Shown: positions 11,373 to 21,204 of the stretch, piece by piece
How the letters are laid out: each line of letters begins with the position of its first letter
Position numbering within the stretch: position 1 is the first letter of the stretch
Assembly: GCA_028721415.1 (NCBI GenBank)
Contig: JAQYIU010000099.1
Span: 61,393 to 125,392 of the forward strand
DNA: 64,000 nt
Source: Lachnospiraceae bacterium
GTDB taxonomy: Bacteria > Bacillota > Clostridia > Lachnospirales > Lachnospiraceae
Direction of reading: 5' to 3'
Notes under the pieces: generated by a model
Databases searched by the model: none
What the model saw: only the letters and a program-made list of their open reading frames with translations
What the model was told of the DNA's origin: nothing
Translations under genes and position numbers: made by a program

Positions 11373-11630
11373 TTATTTCAACTGAGTATCGATATAGTTT
11401 TCAAAAAGGACTTCCAAAATCTCATCTCTTTCCACTTTCATGATAAGACTTCTGGCATTTTTATGACTGGTAATATAAGTCGGGTCTCCGGACATAATAT
11501 AACCTACAATCTGATTCACTGGATTATAGCCTTTTTCCTTTAATGCTTCATATACATCTTTTAAGATAGAAGCAACGTCATATTCCTGTTCTTTGACCAC
11601 CTGAAAAAACTGTGTATTATTTCTACCCAT
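11373..11630 (-). CDS. ireB: IreB family regulatory phosphoprotein (UPF0297)
   Basis: 85 aa, [42 protein letters not shown]. Confidence 0.93.
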   Translation of the reverse strand: MGRNNTQFFQVVKEQEYDVASILKDVYEALKEKGYNPVNQIVGYIMSGDPTYITSHKNARSLIMKVERDEILEVLFENYIDTQLK

Positions 11631-11683
11631 GTTTACCTCCTTTTACAGATTTGCACTCGTAATACATTTTACTATGACTCAGA

Positions 11684-13021
11684 TTAAAATTCAATCGAAA
11701 CTTTGCCATATAGCAGATTTTCATCTAAAAATCCTTCAATTTCCACTACAATTATATTATTTTGTCTTAATATTTTCAGATTCTCATCAAATTTTACTGC
11801 AATTTTAACATAACGTTCTGTATGACCCTGCATATATTTTACGCCGTCAATCTCAGTCATTTCTTCCAGTAATACTTTTTGCTTCTTTCCAATATACCAT
11901 TGTTCAAAGTCTTTTTTGTGCCTTTCCGTCATTTCCAGTAAAACAGCAGATCTTCGATTTTTCACCTCTTCCGGAAGATGACCTTCCATTTTTTCAGCAC
12001 GGGTTCCTTTTCGAACAGAATATTTGAAAATATGCATTTCATAAAGATTAATTTTCTCCAGATATTCTCTGGTTTTCTCAAATTCATCTTCAGACTCCCC
12101 AACAAATCCTACAATAACGTCTGTTGTCAAAGCCGGATGATCATAATACTTTCTGAGTATATTCAAAGCATTCTCATATTCAACGGTATTATATTTTCGG
12201 TTCATTCTTTTAAGCGTCTCATCACAACCACTTTGTAATGAAAGATGAAAATGAGGACAAACTTTATCACATTTTTTCAGTTCCCGTACAAAATCTTCTG
12301 TTATGATCCGAGGCTCCAGAGATCCAAGGCGGATTCGTTTGATTCCTTCAATCATCTGAAGTTTTCTGATTATATCAATCAGAGTAATATCCCCCAGATC
12401 CATTCCGTAAGAACTCAGATGGATTCCCGTCAGGACAATCTCCTGAAATCCATCTTTAGCCAGTTGTGTAATCTCCCGAACAATTTCTTCCGGATCTTTG
12501 CTGCGGATTCTTCCTCTTGTATATGGTATGATGCAATAAGAACAAAACTGATTACATCCATCCTGTATTTTAATATATGCTCTTGTATGTTCGCTTACTT
12601 TATGAATTGTTAACGTTTCATACTCTTTTGTTTTTGCAATGTCAACCACTTCTGAAATATTTTCTCTTTTTTCAAAATATTTATCCAGAATTTGTGCAAT
12701 TTCTTTCTTTTTATTATTTCCTATTAATATATCAGCTGTATGATTCTTCTTCAATTCTTCTTCCGCTGCCTGAACATAGCATCCGACCGCAACAACAACT
12801 GCCTCAGGATTCTTTTTTTTCGCCCGATGAATCATCTGGCGACTTTTACGATCTGCCATATTAGTCACAGAACAGGTATTTATAATGTAGACATCTGCTG
12901 GTTCTTTAAAATCAACAACCTCATATCCATCTGCTTCCAATACTTCTTTCATCGCATCTGTCTCATATTGATTTACTTTGCATCCCAATGTAAGGAATGC
13001 CGCTCTTCTGTTATTGTTCAA
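11684..13021 (-). CDS. mtaB: tRNA (N6-threonylcarbamoyladenosine(37)-C2)-methylthiotransferase MtaB
   Basis: TLGCKVNQYETDAM, radical SAM IQDGCNQFCSYCIIPYTRGRIRS, C-terminal TRAM-like. Confidence 0.93.
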   Translation of the reverse strand: MNNNRRAAFLTLGCKVNQYETDAMKEVLEADGYEVVDFKEPADVYIINTCSVTNMADRKSRQMIHRAKKKNPEAVVVAVGCYVQAAEEELKKNHTADILIGNNKKKEIAQILDKYFEKRENISEVVDIAKTKEYETLTIHKVSEHTRAYIKIQDGCNQFCSYCIIPYTRGRIRSKDPEEIVREITQLAKDGFQEIVLTGIHLSSYGMDLGDITLIDIIRKLQMIEGIKRIRLGSLEPRIITEDFVRELKKCDKVCPHFHLSLQSGCDETLKRMNRKYNTVEYENALNILRKYYDHPALTTDVIVGFVGESEDEFEKTREYLEKINLYEMHIFKYSVRKGTRAEKMEGHLPEEVKNRRSAVLLEMTERHKKDFEQWYIGKKQKVLLEEMTEIDGVKYMQGHTERYVKIAVKFDENLKILRQNNIIVVEIEGFLDENLLYGKVSIEF

Positions 13022-13209
13022 TTTTTTTCCTCCAATCTATTGTCTTTTCGTGAAAGAAAATCTTTATTATCCTCACTTTTTTATTATTCTTTTTAAATTA
13101 TGATGAGTGGTTTTTATGCTGAGAAACCGTCCTTCCTATTGACTTTTATCCCCGAAAAAGGTACTATAAACATAGTATATTTTCGGAATAATAAGGAGGA
13201 GTATTTTCC

Positions 13210-13449
13210 ATGAAAACAGTGAAAATTTCATTAAATTCAATCGATAAAGTCAAAACATTTGTCAATGTAATTAACCGTTTTAACGCAGAATTCGACCTCG
13301 TATCCGGTCGTTATGTTATTGATGCAAAGTCTATTATGGGTATTTTCAGTCTGGATATTTCCAAACCAATTGATTTAAATATACATAATGCAGATAACCT
13401 TGAAGAAATTATGGACCAGTTACAACCATATCTTGTAACAGAAGAATAA
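13210..13449 (+). CDS. HPr-like protein lacking the canonical GLHARPA active-site segment
   Basis: 79 aa, ..VIDAKSIMGIFSLDISKPIDLNI.. matches the HPr Ser46 region, but the His15 region reads SIDKVKTFVNVI. Confidence 0.75.
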   Translation: MKTVKISLNSIDKVKTFVNVINRFNAEFDLVSGRYVIDAKSIMGIFSLDISKPIDLNIHNADNLEEIMDQLQPYLVTEE

Positions 13450-13487
13450 TATTATTATAATCTCTGCAGAGTTTATATCTTCTCATT

Positions 13488-13527
13488 GAAAACGAGGAAA
13501 ACATGATTGTTTTCCTCGTTTTCATTT
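13488..13527 (+). terminator. Rho-independent terminator
   Basis: gaaaacgaggaaaaca tgat tgttttcctcgttttc followed by attttta. Confidence 0.85.
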
Positions 13528-13570
13528 TTAAAAATTGCGAATCTCAAAGAATAGTTGCGGCTGATACTAT

Positions 13571-14755
13571 CTAATGTGCATTAATCTTAATGACTTCTTC
13601 TGTCTCCAATGCGTTTTTCATCAGTTCATCGATACAGTCATCCAATTTTCTCTCTGATTTTTTTATCACGTCCAGTCTCGGTTTGGTCACCGGATGCTTC
13701 GCAACAAAAATAGTACAACAATCTTCATATGGAAGGATGGATGTCTCATATGTTCCTATCTTTTCTGACAATGCCACAATATCATTTTTATCCATACCGA
13801 TACAAGGACGAAATACTGGCATATCACATACTTCATTGGTAACAAATAAGCTTTGCATGGTCTGGCTTGCCACCTGACCGATACTCTCTCCAGTCACAAG
13901 TGCCAGACATTTGCTTTCTTTTGCAAAATGTTCCGCAATTTTCATCATATACCTGCGCATGATGATTGTCAGTTCATCATGCGGACATTTTTCATAAATT
14001 GCCATCTGTATATCCGTAAAATTGACAATATGGAGATTGATCGGCCCTGTATATTTTGCAATTTGCTTCGCCAGGTCCACAACCTTCTGTTTTGCCCTCT
14101 CACTGGTATATGGCGGAGCATGGAAATACGTAGCATCAATCCTCACTCCACGTTTGGAAATCATATATCCGGCCACCGGACTGTCAATCCCTCCGGAAAG
14201 AAGAAGCATCGCTTTTCCGTTGGTACCGATTGGCATTCCTCCAGGTCCCGGGATTTCTTCAGAGTAAATATAGACTTTATTACGAATTTCTACTGTAATT
14301 GTGACATCAGGGTGATGCACATCCACATGCAATTCTTCAAAACAATTCAAAAGATGTTCTCCAAGGAGAGCAGCCACTTCCATAGACTTTATCGGATATT
14401 TTTTATCTGCTCTTCTTACATTTACTTTAAAAGAAAAGTTTTTGTTATTGTAACGGTCATCTACATACTCGCTTACCACTCTTGCAATATGACTGAAATC
14501 ATTATCATCCTCAATGATGATTGGACAGATACCAGAAATTCCAAATACACAAGACAATGCTTCTACCGCTTCATCAAAATCAAATTCCTCCAATGCTTCC
14601 GCAAAAATTCGTCCTGACTCCTTGCGAATATGAAATTCTCCTACAGGTTTCAAGGCATATTTCATCTGTTGAATCAGAGCATCTTCAAAGAGATATCGAT
14701 TTTTCCCTTTGATTCCAATCTCGGCATATTTAATCAAAAACGCTTTAAATTCCAT
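13571..14755 (-). CDS. thiI: tRNA 4-thiouridine synthase ThiI
   Basis: MEFKAFLIKYAEIGIKGKNRYLFEDAL; LLLSGGIDSPVAGYMISKRG; start trimmed to MEFK from the ORF-track start. Confidence 0.93.
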   Translation of the reverse strand: MEFKAFLIKYAEIGIKGKNRYLFEDALIQQMKYALKPVGEFHIRKESGRIFAEALEEFDFDEAVEALSCVFGISGICPIIIEDDNDFSHIARVVSEYVDDRYNNKNFSFKVNVRRADKKYPIKSMEVAALLGEHLLNCFEELHVDVHHPDVTITVEIRNKVYIYSEEIPGPGGMPIGTNGKAMLLLSGGIDSPVAGYMISKRGVRIDATYFHAPPYTSERAKQKVVDLAKQIAKYTGPINLHIVNFTDIQMAIYEKCPHDELTIIMRRYMMKIAEHFAKESKCLALVTGESIGQVASQTMQSLFVTNEVCDMPVFRPCIGMDKNDIVALSEKIGTYETSILPYEDCCTIFVAKHPVTKPRLDVIKKSERKLDDCIDELMKNALETEEVIKINAH

Positions 14756-14791
14756 AATTCCTCCTGTTTCTCCCAAATCTTTTCATTCCAT

Positions 14792-15940
14792 TTATCTTCG
14801 AGTAAATTTTCTTAAAACCGGCAGCAATGTTTTTAAACACTCAACACAACAATCTGCTTCTTCTATTGTATTATAAATCGAAAAAGAAAAACGCAATGTA
14901 GACTCATAATGCGCTTTATCCAGACCAATTCCCTTTAAGGTTCCACTAACCTCCGGTTTGTTGGATGAGCAGGCAGAACCAGCCGAAACATAAATTCCCT
15001 TTTCTTCCAACGCATGAAGTAACACTTCACTTCTCACGCCCAGGAAACTGATGCTTGCAATATGTGGCGCTTCTCCTGAATTATTCTTCACATCAGGAAT
15101 CTCATCCATCACACGCGAAATAAAATGTTCTTTTACACTACGGATATAATCTACTTTCTGTTTATGGTCTATATAAATCATTTCTGATGCTTTTCCAAGT
15201 CCGGCAATACCAGGAACGTTTTCTGTTCCGGAACGCATTCCTTTTTGCTGATTTCCGCCCCATATCATCGGTTTAATTTTTGTTCCATCTTTGATATATA
15301 TAAATCCAATTCCTTTTGGACCGTGAATCTTGTGTCCACTTACAGACAACATATCCACTTTCCATTTTTTCGGATAACACTTCATTTTCCCATATGCCTG
15401 GATGCAATCTGTATGGAACAGAATTGAAGGATCATAACTTTTTACAATCTTCCCTATTTCCTCAATCGGCTCTACCGCACCAATCTCATTATTCACACAC
15501 ATAACAGAAACCAGAAAAGTATCCGGCCGTAATGCTTCCTTTAATTTATCCAATTTTACAATTCCCCGCTCATCTACAGGAAGATAAGTAACATCAAATC
15601 CTTCTTCTTCCAGATAAGATAACGGATTATACACAGATGCGTGTTCAATGCATGAAGTAATGATATGCTTCTTTGTTCTTCTGTGAGCCATTGCAGTTCC
15701 GATCAGTGCCAGATTATTAGCCTCTGTTCCTCCGGAAGTAAAATAAATCTCTTTCGGATCAACTTTAAGAGTTCCGGCAATCACTTCTCTTGCCTGATTC
15801 AAATATTTTTCTGCATGAAATCCTTTCAGATGCATAGAAGAAGGATTACCATATTCTATATCAAGTACTTCGGATATAATTTCCCTGACTTCAGGAAATG
15901 CACGTGTTGTTGCCCCATTATCAAAATAGATCTCCGACAT
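14792..15940 (-). CDS. Cysteine desulfurase (NifS/IscS family), likely the ThiI partner
   Basis: [44 protein letters not shown]; directly upstream of thiI. Confidence 0.93.
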   Translation of the reverse strand: MSEIYFDNGATTRAFPEVREIISEVLDIEYGNPSSMHLKGFHAEKYLNQAREVIAGTLKVDPKEIYFTSGGTEANNLALIGTAMAHRRTKKHIITSCIEHASVYNPLSYLEEEGFDVTYLPVDERGIVKLDKLKEALRPDTFLVSVMCVNNEIGAVEPIEEIGKIVKSYDPSILFHTDCIQAYGKMKCYPKKWKVDMLSVSGHKIHGPKGIGFIYIKDGTKIKPMIWGGNQQKGMRSGTENVPGIAGLGKASEMIYIDHKQKVDYIRSVKEHFISRVMDEIPDVKNNSGEAPHIASISFLGVRSEVLLHALEEKGIYVSAGSACSSNKPEVSGTLKGIGLDKAHYESTLRFSFSIYNTIEEADCCVECLKTLLPVLRKFTRR

Positions 15941-16056
15941 ACATAATCTCCTAACTTTTTCTTTTTTATTCTCTATTCATCCGATATAGAATAGCATAAA
16001 ACAAAATTCTTGTAAATGAAAAGAACAGAGAGTTCCGCTTGCGAAACTCTCAAATA

Positions 16057-16103
16057 AATAAGCTGATAATCCCTGGAAAGTTCCAGTTCATTATCAGCTT
16101 ATT
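16057..16103 (-). terminator. Terminator hairpin downstream of decarboxylase operon
   Basis: aataagctgataat ... attatcagcttatt inverted repeat; a second smaller hairpin (16027-16050) follows. Confidence 0.6.
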
Positions 16104-16118
16104 ACTCTCACTTATTAT

Positions 16119-17531
16119 TTATACCGGATATGCTCCATTTTCCACATCTGCTTTTTCCGGATCAATCTTATTTCTCTGTGCTGCTCGATATTTAAAGAAA
16201 TCTACTGCGACCTGAGGGAACAGGGCATAAGTAAGAACATCTTCATCCTGCTCTTTCCATTGAGCCATCTCCGCCTCAAGTTTATCAAGTTCTGGCTCCA
16301 GAAGATCTGCCGGTCTGCAAGTAATTGGTTCTTCATCTCCGATGGCGAGTTTCTGTACCTCCGGATTAACCGGTTTTACAGTCTGACCATACTCCCCTTT
16401 TAACAGACCTTTGGATTCTTTCGTGATCATTTTATAACGTTCACCCATCAGAACATTTAATACAGCCTGAGTTCCCACAATCTGGCTGGACGGAGTTACT
16501 AATGGTGGTTCACCAAAGTCTTTTCTTACTCTAGGTACTTCCGCAAGTACTTCATAATATTTGTCTGAAGCTCCTTGTTCCTTTAACTGGGATACCAGAT
16601 TAGAAAGCATTCCACCAGGAACCTGATACATCAGAGTTTTAATATTAACTCCCATTACCTTTGGATTCAATAATCCATTATCCAGATCCTCTTCCTCAAT
16701 CGGACGGAAATAATCTGCAATTTCACCGAGAAGTTTCTGATTAAATCCTGGATCATAAGGAGTTCCTTTAAATGTTTCCGCCATAACCTCTGTTGCAGGC
16801 TGACTGGTTCCCATGGCAAATGGAGACATTGCAGTATCAATAATATCTACACCTGCCTCGACCGCTTTCATGTATGTCATGGAAGCAACACCACTGGTAT
16901 AATGGGTATGAAGCTCAATCGGAAGATCTGTTGCTTCTTTTAAAGCAGTAACCAGCCTTGTTGCCTCATATGGCACCAGAAGACCAGCCATATCTTTGAT
17001 ACAGATGGAATCTGCTCCCATGTCCTCGATTCTTTTTGCCGTTTCTTTCCAGTAATCCAGAGTATAAGCATCTCCTAAAGTATAGGATAATGCCACCTGG
17101 GCATGACCGCCCTCTTTATTAGCTGCACTTACCGCAGTCTGAAGATTACGAAGATCATTCAGACAGTCAAAAATACGAATGATATCAATACCATTTGCAA
17201 TGGATTTCTGAACAAAATACTCTACTACATCATCTGCATACGGACGATATCCCAGGATGTTCTGTCCACGGAATAACATCTGTAATTTTGTCCTTTTAAA
17301 TCCATCTTTCAGTTTTCTAAGACGATCCCACGGATCCTCTTTCAGGAAACGTAAAGAAGCATCAAATGTCGCACCACCCCAGCATTCTACTGCATGGTAT
17401 CCAACCTGATCCATTTTATCGATGATCGGAAGCATCTGTTCTGTTGTCATTCGAGTTGCGATCAGAGACTGATGAGCATCACGAAGAACAGTTTCCACAA
17501 TTTTAATTGGTTTCTTTTTTATTTCAGCCAT
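16119..17531 (-). CDS. Oxaloacetate decarboxylase alpha subunit / transcarboxylase 5S-type carboxyltransferase
   Basis: 470 aa; VETVLRDAHQSLIATRMTTEQMLP, DGIDIIRIFDCLNDLRN-like core, ELHTHYTSGVASMTYMKAVEAGVDIIDTAM. Confidence 0.93.
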   Translation of the reverse strand: MAEIKKKPIKIVETVLRDAHQSLIATRMTTEQMLPIIDKMDQVGYHAVECWGGATFDASLRFLKEDPWDRLRKLKDGFKRTKLQMLFRGQNILGYRPYADDVVEYFVQKSIANGIDIIRIFDCLNDLRNLQTAVSAANKEGGHAQVALSYTLGDAYTLDYWKETAKRIEDMGADSICIKDMAGLLVPYEATRLVTALKEATDLPIELHTHYTSGVASMTYMKAVEAGVDIIDTAMSPFAMGTSQPATEVMAETFKGTPYDPGFNQKLLGEIADYFRPIEEEDLDNGLLNPKVMGVNIKTLMYQVPGGMLSNLVSQLKEQGASDKYYEVLAEVPRVRKDFGEPPLVTPSSQIVGTQAVLNVLMGERYKMITKESKGLLKGEYGQTVKPVNPEVQKLAIGDEEPITCRPADLLEPELDKLEAEMAQWKEQDEDVLTYALFPQVAVDFFKYRAAQRNKIDPEKADVENGAYPV

Positions 17532-17546
17532 AATTATTTCTCCCTT

Positions 17547-18671
17547 CTACACACCAAAGATTGCCATAAAGGTTCCGGCGGCAACTGCCGTACCGATTAC
17601 ACCTGCCACATTCGGCCCCATCGCGTGCATCAGAAGGAAATTGCTCGGATCTGCTTCGGCTCCGACTTTCTGCGATACACGAGCTGCCATAGGAACTGCA
17701 GAAACACCGGCAGAACCAATCAACGGATTGACCTTTCCACGGGTAATCTTGCACATCAACTTTCCAAAAATAACGCCAGTAGCAGTTCCAACTGCAAAGG
17801 CAACAAGACCAAGCACAACAATCTTAATTGTTGTTACATTCAAAAAGTTTTCCGCACTGGTCGTTGCACCAACAGAAGTTCCAAGTACGATAACTACAAT
17901 GTACATTAATGCATTGGAAGCTGTCTCGGAAAGCTGTTTTACAACGCCGGATTCTCTGAAAAGATTACCAAGCATCAGCATACCTACAAGCGGCGCTGTC
18001 GTCGGAAGAACCAGACACACTACGATAGTTACAACAACCGGGAACAGGATTCTTTCTGTCTTTGATACAGGACGAAGCTGTTCCATCTTAATTTTTCTCT
18101 CTTCTTCCGTTGTAAGCAGTTTCATGATAGGTGGCTGGATGATCGGAACCAACGCCATATAAGAATAGGCTGCCACAGCAATCGGGCCCATCAGATTTGT
18201 CTGTCCCAGCTTACCGGCAAGGAAAATTGAAGTAGGTCCGTCAGCACCACCAATAATTGAGATGGCTGCCGCTGCCTTTCCGTTAAATCCCATTATAATT
18301 GCCAGAAAATACGCACTGTAAATACCAAACTGCGCAGCAGCTCCCAGAAGAAAGCTGGCTGGATTAGCAATCAGAGGACCAAAGTCAGTAAGGGCTCCAA
18401 CTCCAAGGAAAATCAGAGAGGGAAGGATACTCCACTCATCTAAAAGATAAAAATAGTGTAATAATCCACCTTCTGCCATAATATCAGGATATAAATTGAC
18501 AAGCAGCATACCAAAAGAAATCGGAACCAGCAAAAGAGGTTCATATTCTTTGGCAATAGCCAGATATAAAAAGATGAGGGCAACAATGATCATAATAAAG
18601 TTGCCTGGCTTTAAAAATGCAAATCCGGTCTGCGCTGCAAGATTTGTCAATGTCTCTGCAACATAATTCAT
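17547..18671 (-). CDS. Sodium-translocating decarboxylase beta subunit (OadB/MmdB/GcdB family)
   Basis: Multi-[22 protein letters not shown] and [14 protein letters not shown] signatures. Confidence 0.94.
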   Translation of the reverse strand: MNYVAETLTNLAAQTGFAFLKPGNFIMIIVALIFLYLAIAKEYEPLLLVPISFGMLLVNLYPDIMAEGGLLHYFYLLDEWSILPSLIFLGVGALTDFGPLIANPASFLLGAAAQFGIYSAYFLAIIMGFNGKAAAAISIIGGADGPTSIFLAGKLGQTNLMGPIAVAAYSYMALVPIIQPPIMKLLTTEEERKIKMEQLRPVSKTERILFPVVVTIVVCLVLPTTAPLVGMLMLGNLFRESGVVKQLSETASNALMYIVVIVLGTSVGATTSAENFLNVTTIKIVVLGLVAFAVGTATGVIFGKLMCKITRGKVNPLIGSAGVSAVPMAARVSQKVGAEADPSNFLLMHAMGPNVAGVIGTAVAAGTFMAIFGV

Positions 18672-18700
18672 AGAATTACCTCCACTTCAAACCGAATCTA

Positions 18701-19069
18701 CTAATTCATGGAAACAAGAACATCTCCGCCTTCAACCATATCTCCGACAGAAACCTCTACGCTTGCAATGATACCATCCTGTGCAGCACAGATTTCGTTT
18801 TCCATTTTCATTGCCTCTAAAACAATAACCACATCACCTTTTTTCACGGAGTCACCTGCTTTTGCTTTTACAGCAACAATCTTTCCAGGCATTGGTGCAT
18901 TTACTTTCACATTTCCTTCAGTACCTGCTGCCTTTACCGGCGCTTTTTTGGCAAGAGCTTTTGGTGCTGCTGCAACCGGTGCACTAACTGCAGGAGCTTC
19001 TCCTGCTCCAAGTTCTTCTACAGATACATCATAAGCAACTCCATTAACTGTAATTCTATAATTTTTCAT
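18701..19069 (-). CDS. Biotin carboxyl carrier (gamma/delta) subunit of decarboxylase
   Basis: Ala/Pro/Lys linker then VVIVLEAMKMENEICAAQDG biotinylation motif. Confidence 0.95.
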   Translation of the reverse strand: MKNYRITVNGVAYDVSVEELGAGEAPAVSAPVAAAPKALAKKAPVKAAGTEGNVKVNAPMPGKIVAVKAKAGDSVKKGDVVIVLEAMKMENEICAAQDGIIASVEVSVGDMVEGGDVLVSMN

Positions 19070-19093
19070 TGAATTTCCTCCTATAAATCTGAT

Positions 19094-19444
19094 CTATCTT
19101 CTATTTCTCACTCTCTTAATGGAACGTACCACCAGGCGGTCTGCACTCACTGCACCACCAGAAGACGCTGCGATTGCCGCCATAATTACAGCAACCAGTT
19201 CTCCATCATCTACAAGTTCTTCTTCCTCTTCCAAAACAGGACGTTTTGGAACTTTCTTTGCTTCATTCTGAGACTGTTCTGCCTCTAAAGAACTCTTCTT
19301 TCTGAAAGAAAAGTTCTTTATTTTTCTTTCGAGCGACGGAATATATTTGAAAAGAGAAATGATCAAAGAGATTACAATCAATACACAAAAAACCGTCCCC
19401 ATACCCATTAATGTATTTAAAAGGGCAGACATAAATGTACTCAT
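19094..19444 (-). CDS. OadG-family membrane subunit
   Basis: Single N-terminal TM; C-terminal LVAVIMAAIAASSGGAVSADRLVVRSIKRVRN typical of OadG/MmdD. Confidence 0.85.
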   Translation of the reverse strand: MSTFMSALLNTLMGMGTVFCVLIVISLIISLFKYIPSLERKIKNFSFRKKSSLEAEQSQNEAKKVPKRPVLEEEEELVDDGELVAVIMAAIAASSGGAVSADRLVVRSIKRVRNRR

Positions 19445-19456
19445 TCTCTCACCTCA

Positions 19457-20881
19457 CTAAATTGCAGAATGTTTTTTCTCATCTCTGAACTGTTTTTTAC
19501 CGTAAAGCATCTCAAAAGCTGCGATCAGGCGTTTTCTTGTCGCATCCGGCTCGATGATATCGTCTACATAACCTCTTTTTGCCGCTGCCATGGCACTGCT
19601 TTGCAGTTCGCGATATTCTTCTGTTTTTTCAGCGATGACTGCCAACTGATCTTCCCCAGCTGTAATTTCTTCTGCGTACATAATACGAACTGCCTGCTCT
19701 GCATCCATCATTCCAACAGATGCATCCGGCCATGCCAGAACAAAATCTGCTCCAATAGCTTTGGAATTCATAACAACTGCTGCAGTTCCGAAAGCTTCTC
19801 CCGCAATCAGATTCACTTTTGGAACGGTACTTCCTGCCAGTTCAACTGTAAACTGAGCCAATGCTTTTGCAATCTTTCTTTCCTCATGCTGAGAAGCTTT
19901 GATTCCACTCACATTAGTGATTGTGAGAATTGGAAGAGAGAAGGCATCACAGAATTTGATAAACTTCACTGCCTTGTCAAGACCTCTGGTTGTCAGCAAA
20001 TGTTCTCCGTCCACTGTCTGATTGGCAATAGCTCCTACAGTCTCTCCGTTCAAACGAATAAATGCAGTCACCATATCTTCTGCATACATTTCTTTTGTCT
20101 CAATAAATAAATGATTATCAGAAATAGACCGAAGGATAAACTTAGCATCATACTGCGCCTCAGCCAACTCAGGAATAATTCGGTTCAGATCATCTTCACA
20201 TTCAAAACAGGCATCCTCTGCTTCAAAATCAGATGGAAGAACATCCACAAGAATTCTAACCTGATCGAGAAGTGCTTCTTCGGTATCACAGACAAAATCT
20301 ACATTTCCGGCACGATTAGCCTGATATTCATAAGAAGATGTATCAAGTTTTGATTCGATGTTTCCTTCCAGTGCATTCGGACTGTTAATAAACAAAGCAC
20401 CATTTTCTTTTTCCATCAAAACAAAATCGGACATGGACGCCATCAGTGCACTTCCGCCTCCACAGTTTCCAAACACCGCACAAATCTGCGGAATCTTACC
20501 GGAGGCTTTCGCCTGCTTTCTGAAAATAGTTCCAAAAGCCTGCAATGCATCATTCGCTTCCTGGAGACGAAGACCGGCACAATCCAGCATTCCAACGACA
20601 GGAACTCCCATCTTCATAGCCATATCATATATGTTCGCAATTTTCTTCGCATGCATCTCACCAACTGAACCGCCAAGAGCAGCAACATCCTGACTGTACA
20701 CGTAAACCATACGATCATTGAGAACACCATAACCGGTGATGACTCCATCACCCTGGACTTTCTTTGCACCAAGATTATAATCGGTGTTTCGTGCCTGAAC
20801 CAGATTGCCAATCTCCACGAAACTATCCGTATCAAGCAGATATTCAATCCGTTCGCGAGCACTCATTTTTGAATTACTCAT
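19457..20881 (-). CDS. Acyl-CoA carboxyltransferase subunit (methylmalonyl-CoA decarboxylase alpha / 12S-type)
   Basis: 474 aa; SARERIEYLLDTDSFVEIG, MVYVYSQDVAALGGSVGEMHAKKIANIYDMAM, GEAFGTAAVVMNSKAIGADFVLAWPDASVGMMDAEQAVRI. Confidence 0.93.
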   Translation of the reverse strand: MSNSKMSARERIEYLLDTDSFVEIGNLVQARNTDYNLGAKKVQGDGVITGYGVLNDRMVYVYSQDVAALGGSVGEMHAKKIANIYDMAMKMGVPVVGMLDCAGLRLQEANDALQAFGTIFRKQAKASGKIPQICAVFGNCGGGSALMASMSDFVLMEKENGALFINSPNALEGNIESKLDTSSYEYQANRAGNVDFVCDTEEALLDQVRILVDVLPSDFEAEDACFECEDDLNRIIPELAEAQYDAKFILRSISDNHLFIETKEMYAEDMVTAFIRLNGETVGAIANQTVDGEHLLTTRGLDKAVKFIKFCDAFSLPILTITNVSGIKASQHEERKIAKALAQFTVELAGSTVPKVNLIAGEAFGTAAVVMNSKAIGADFVLAWPDASVGMMDAEQAVRIMYAEEITAGEDQLAVIAEKTEEYRELQSSAMAAAKRGYVDDIIEPDATRKRLIAAFEMLYGKKQFRDEKKHSAI

Positions 20882-21186
20882 TTAAATTCCTCCATAAAAA
20901 GTTAAAGTTAATATAATATTTTTAAATCCTCTAAAAAAGAACAGATTAATGATAACAAATTTTTACCATAGAATCAATAGTTTTTGTCATGCAATTAACA
21001 TAATAAAAAATTATAATAGGATAACTTAATATTATTGCAATAGGTTTACACCAAATACTTTTTCATATATTTCCAGATAATTCTGTGATATTTATTTAAC
21101 ATTTCACATTTTACAAAAAATTATCCTGCTTTCTCTTCTATATATACAATTAACTTTTCTTAATTTTTTCAATGTCATACCAATAT

Positions 21187-21204
21187 TTGTTTATATTTTA
21201 ACAA
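21187..21204. promoter_or_regulatory. Putative Rex-binding palindrome
   Basis: TTGTTTATATTTTAACAA, one mismatch to TTGTTAA-N4-TTAACAA. Confidence 0.45.

Noticed and set aside
13853-14617. 254-aa plus-strand ORF
   Set aside because: Entirely antisense to thiI; His/Phe/Asn-rich low-plausibility protein.
17641-18162. 173-aa plus-strand ORF
   Set aside because: Antisense to the Na+-decarboxylase beta subunit; TTT/SSS-rich artefact.
19469-20110. 213-aa plus-strand ORF, Cys/Phe-rich
   Set aside because: Antisense to the acyl-CoA carboxyltransferase; no domain recognised.
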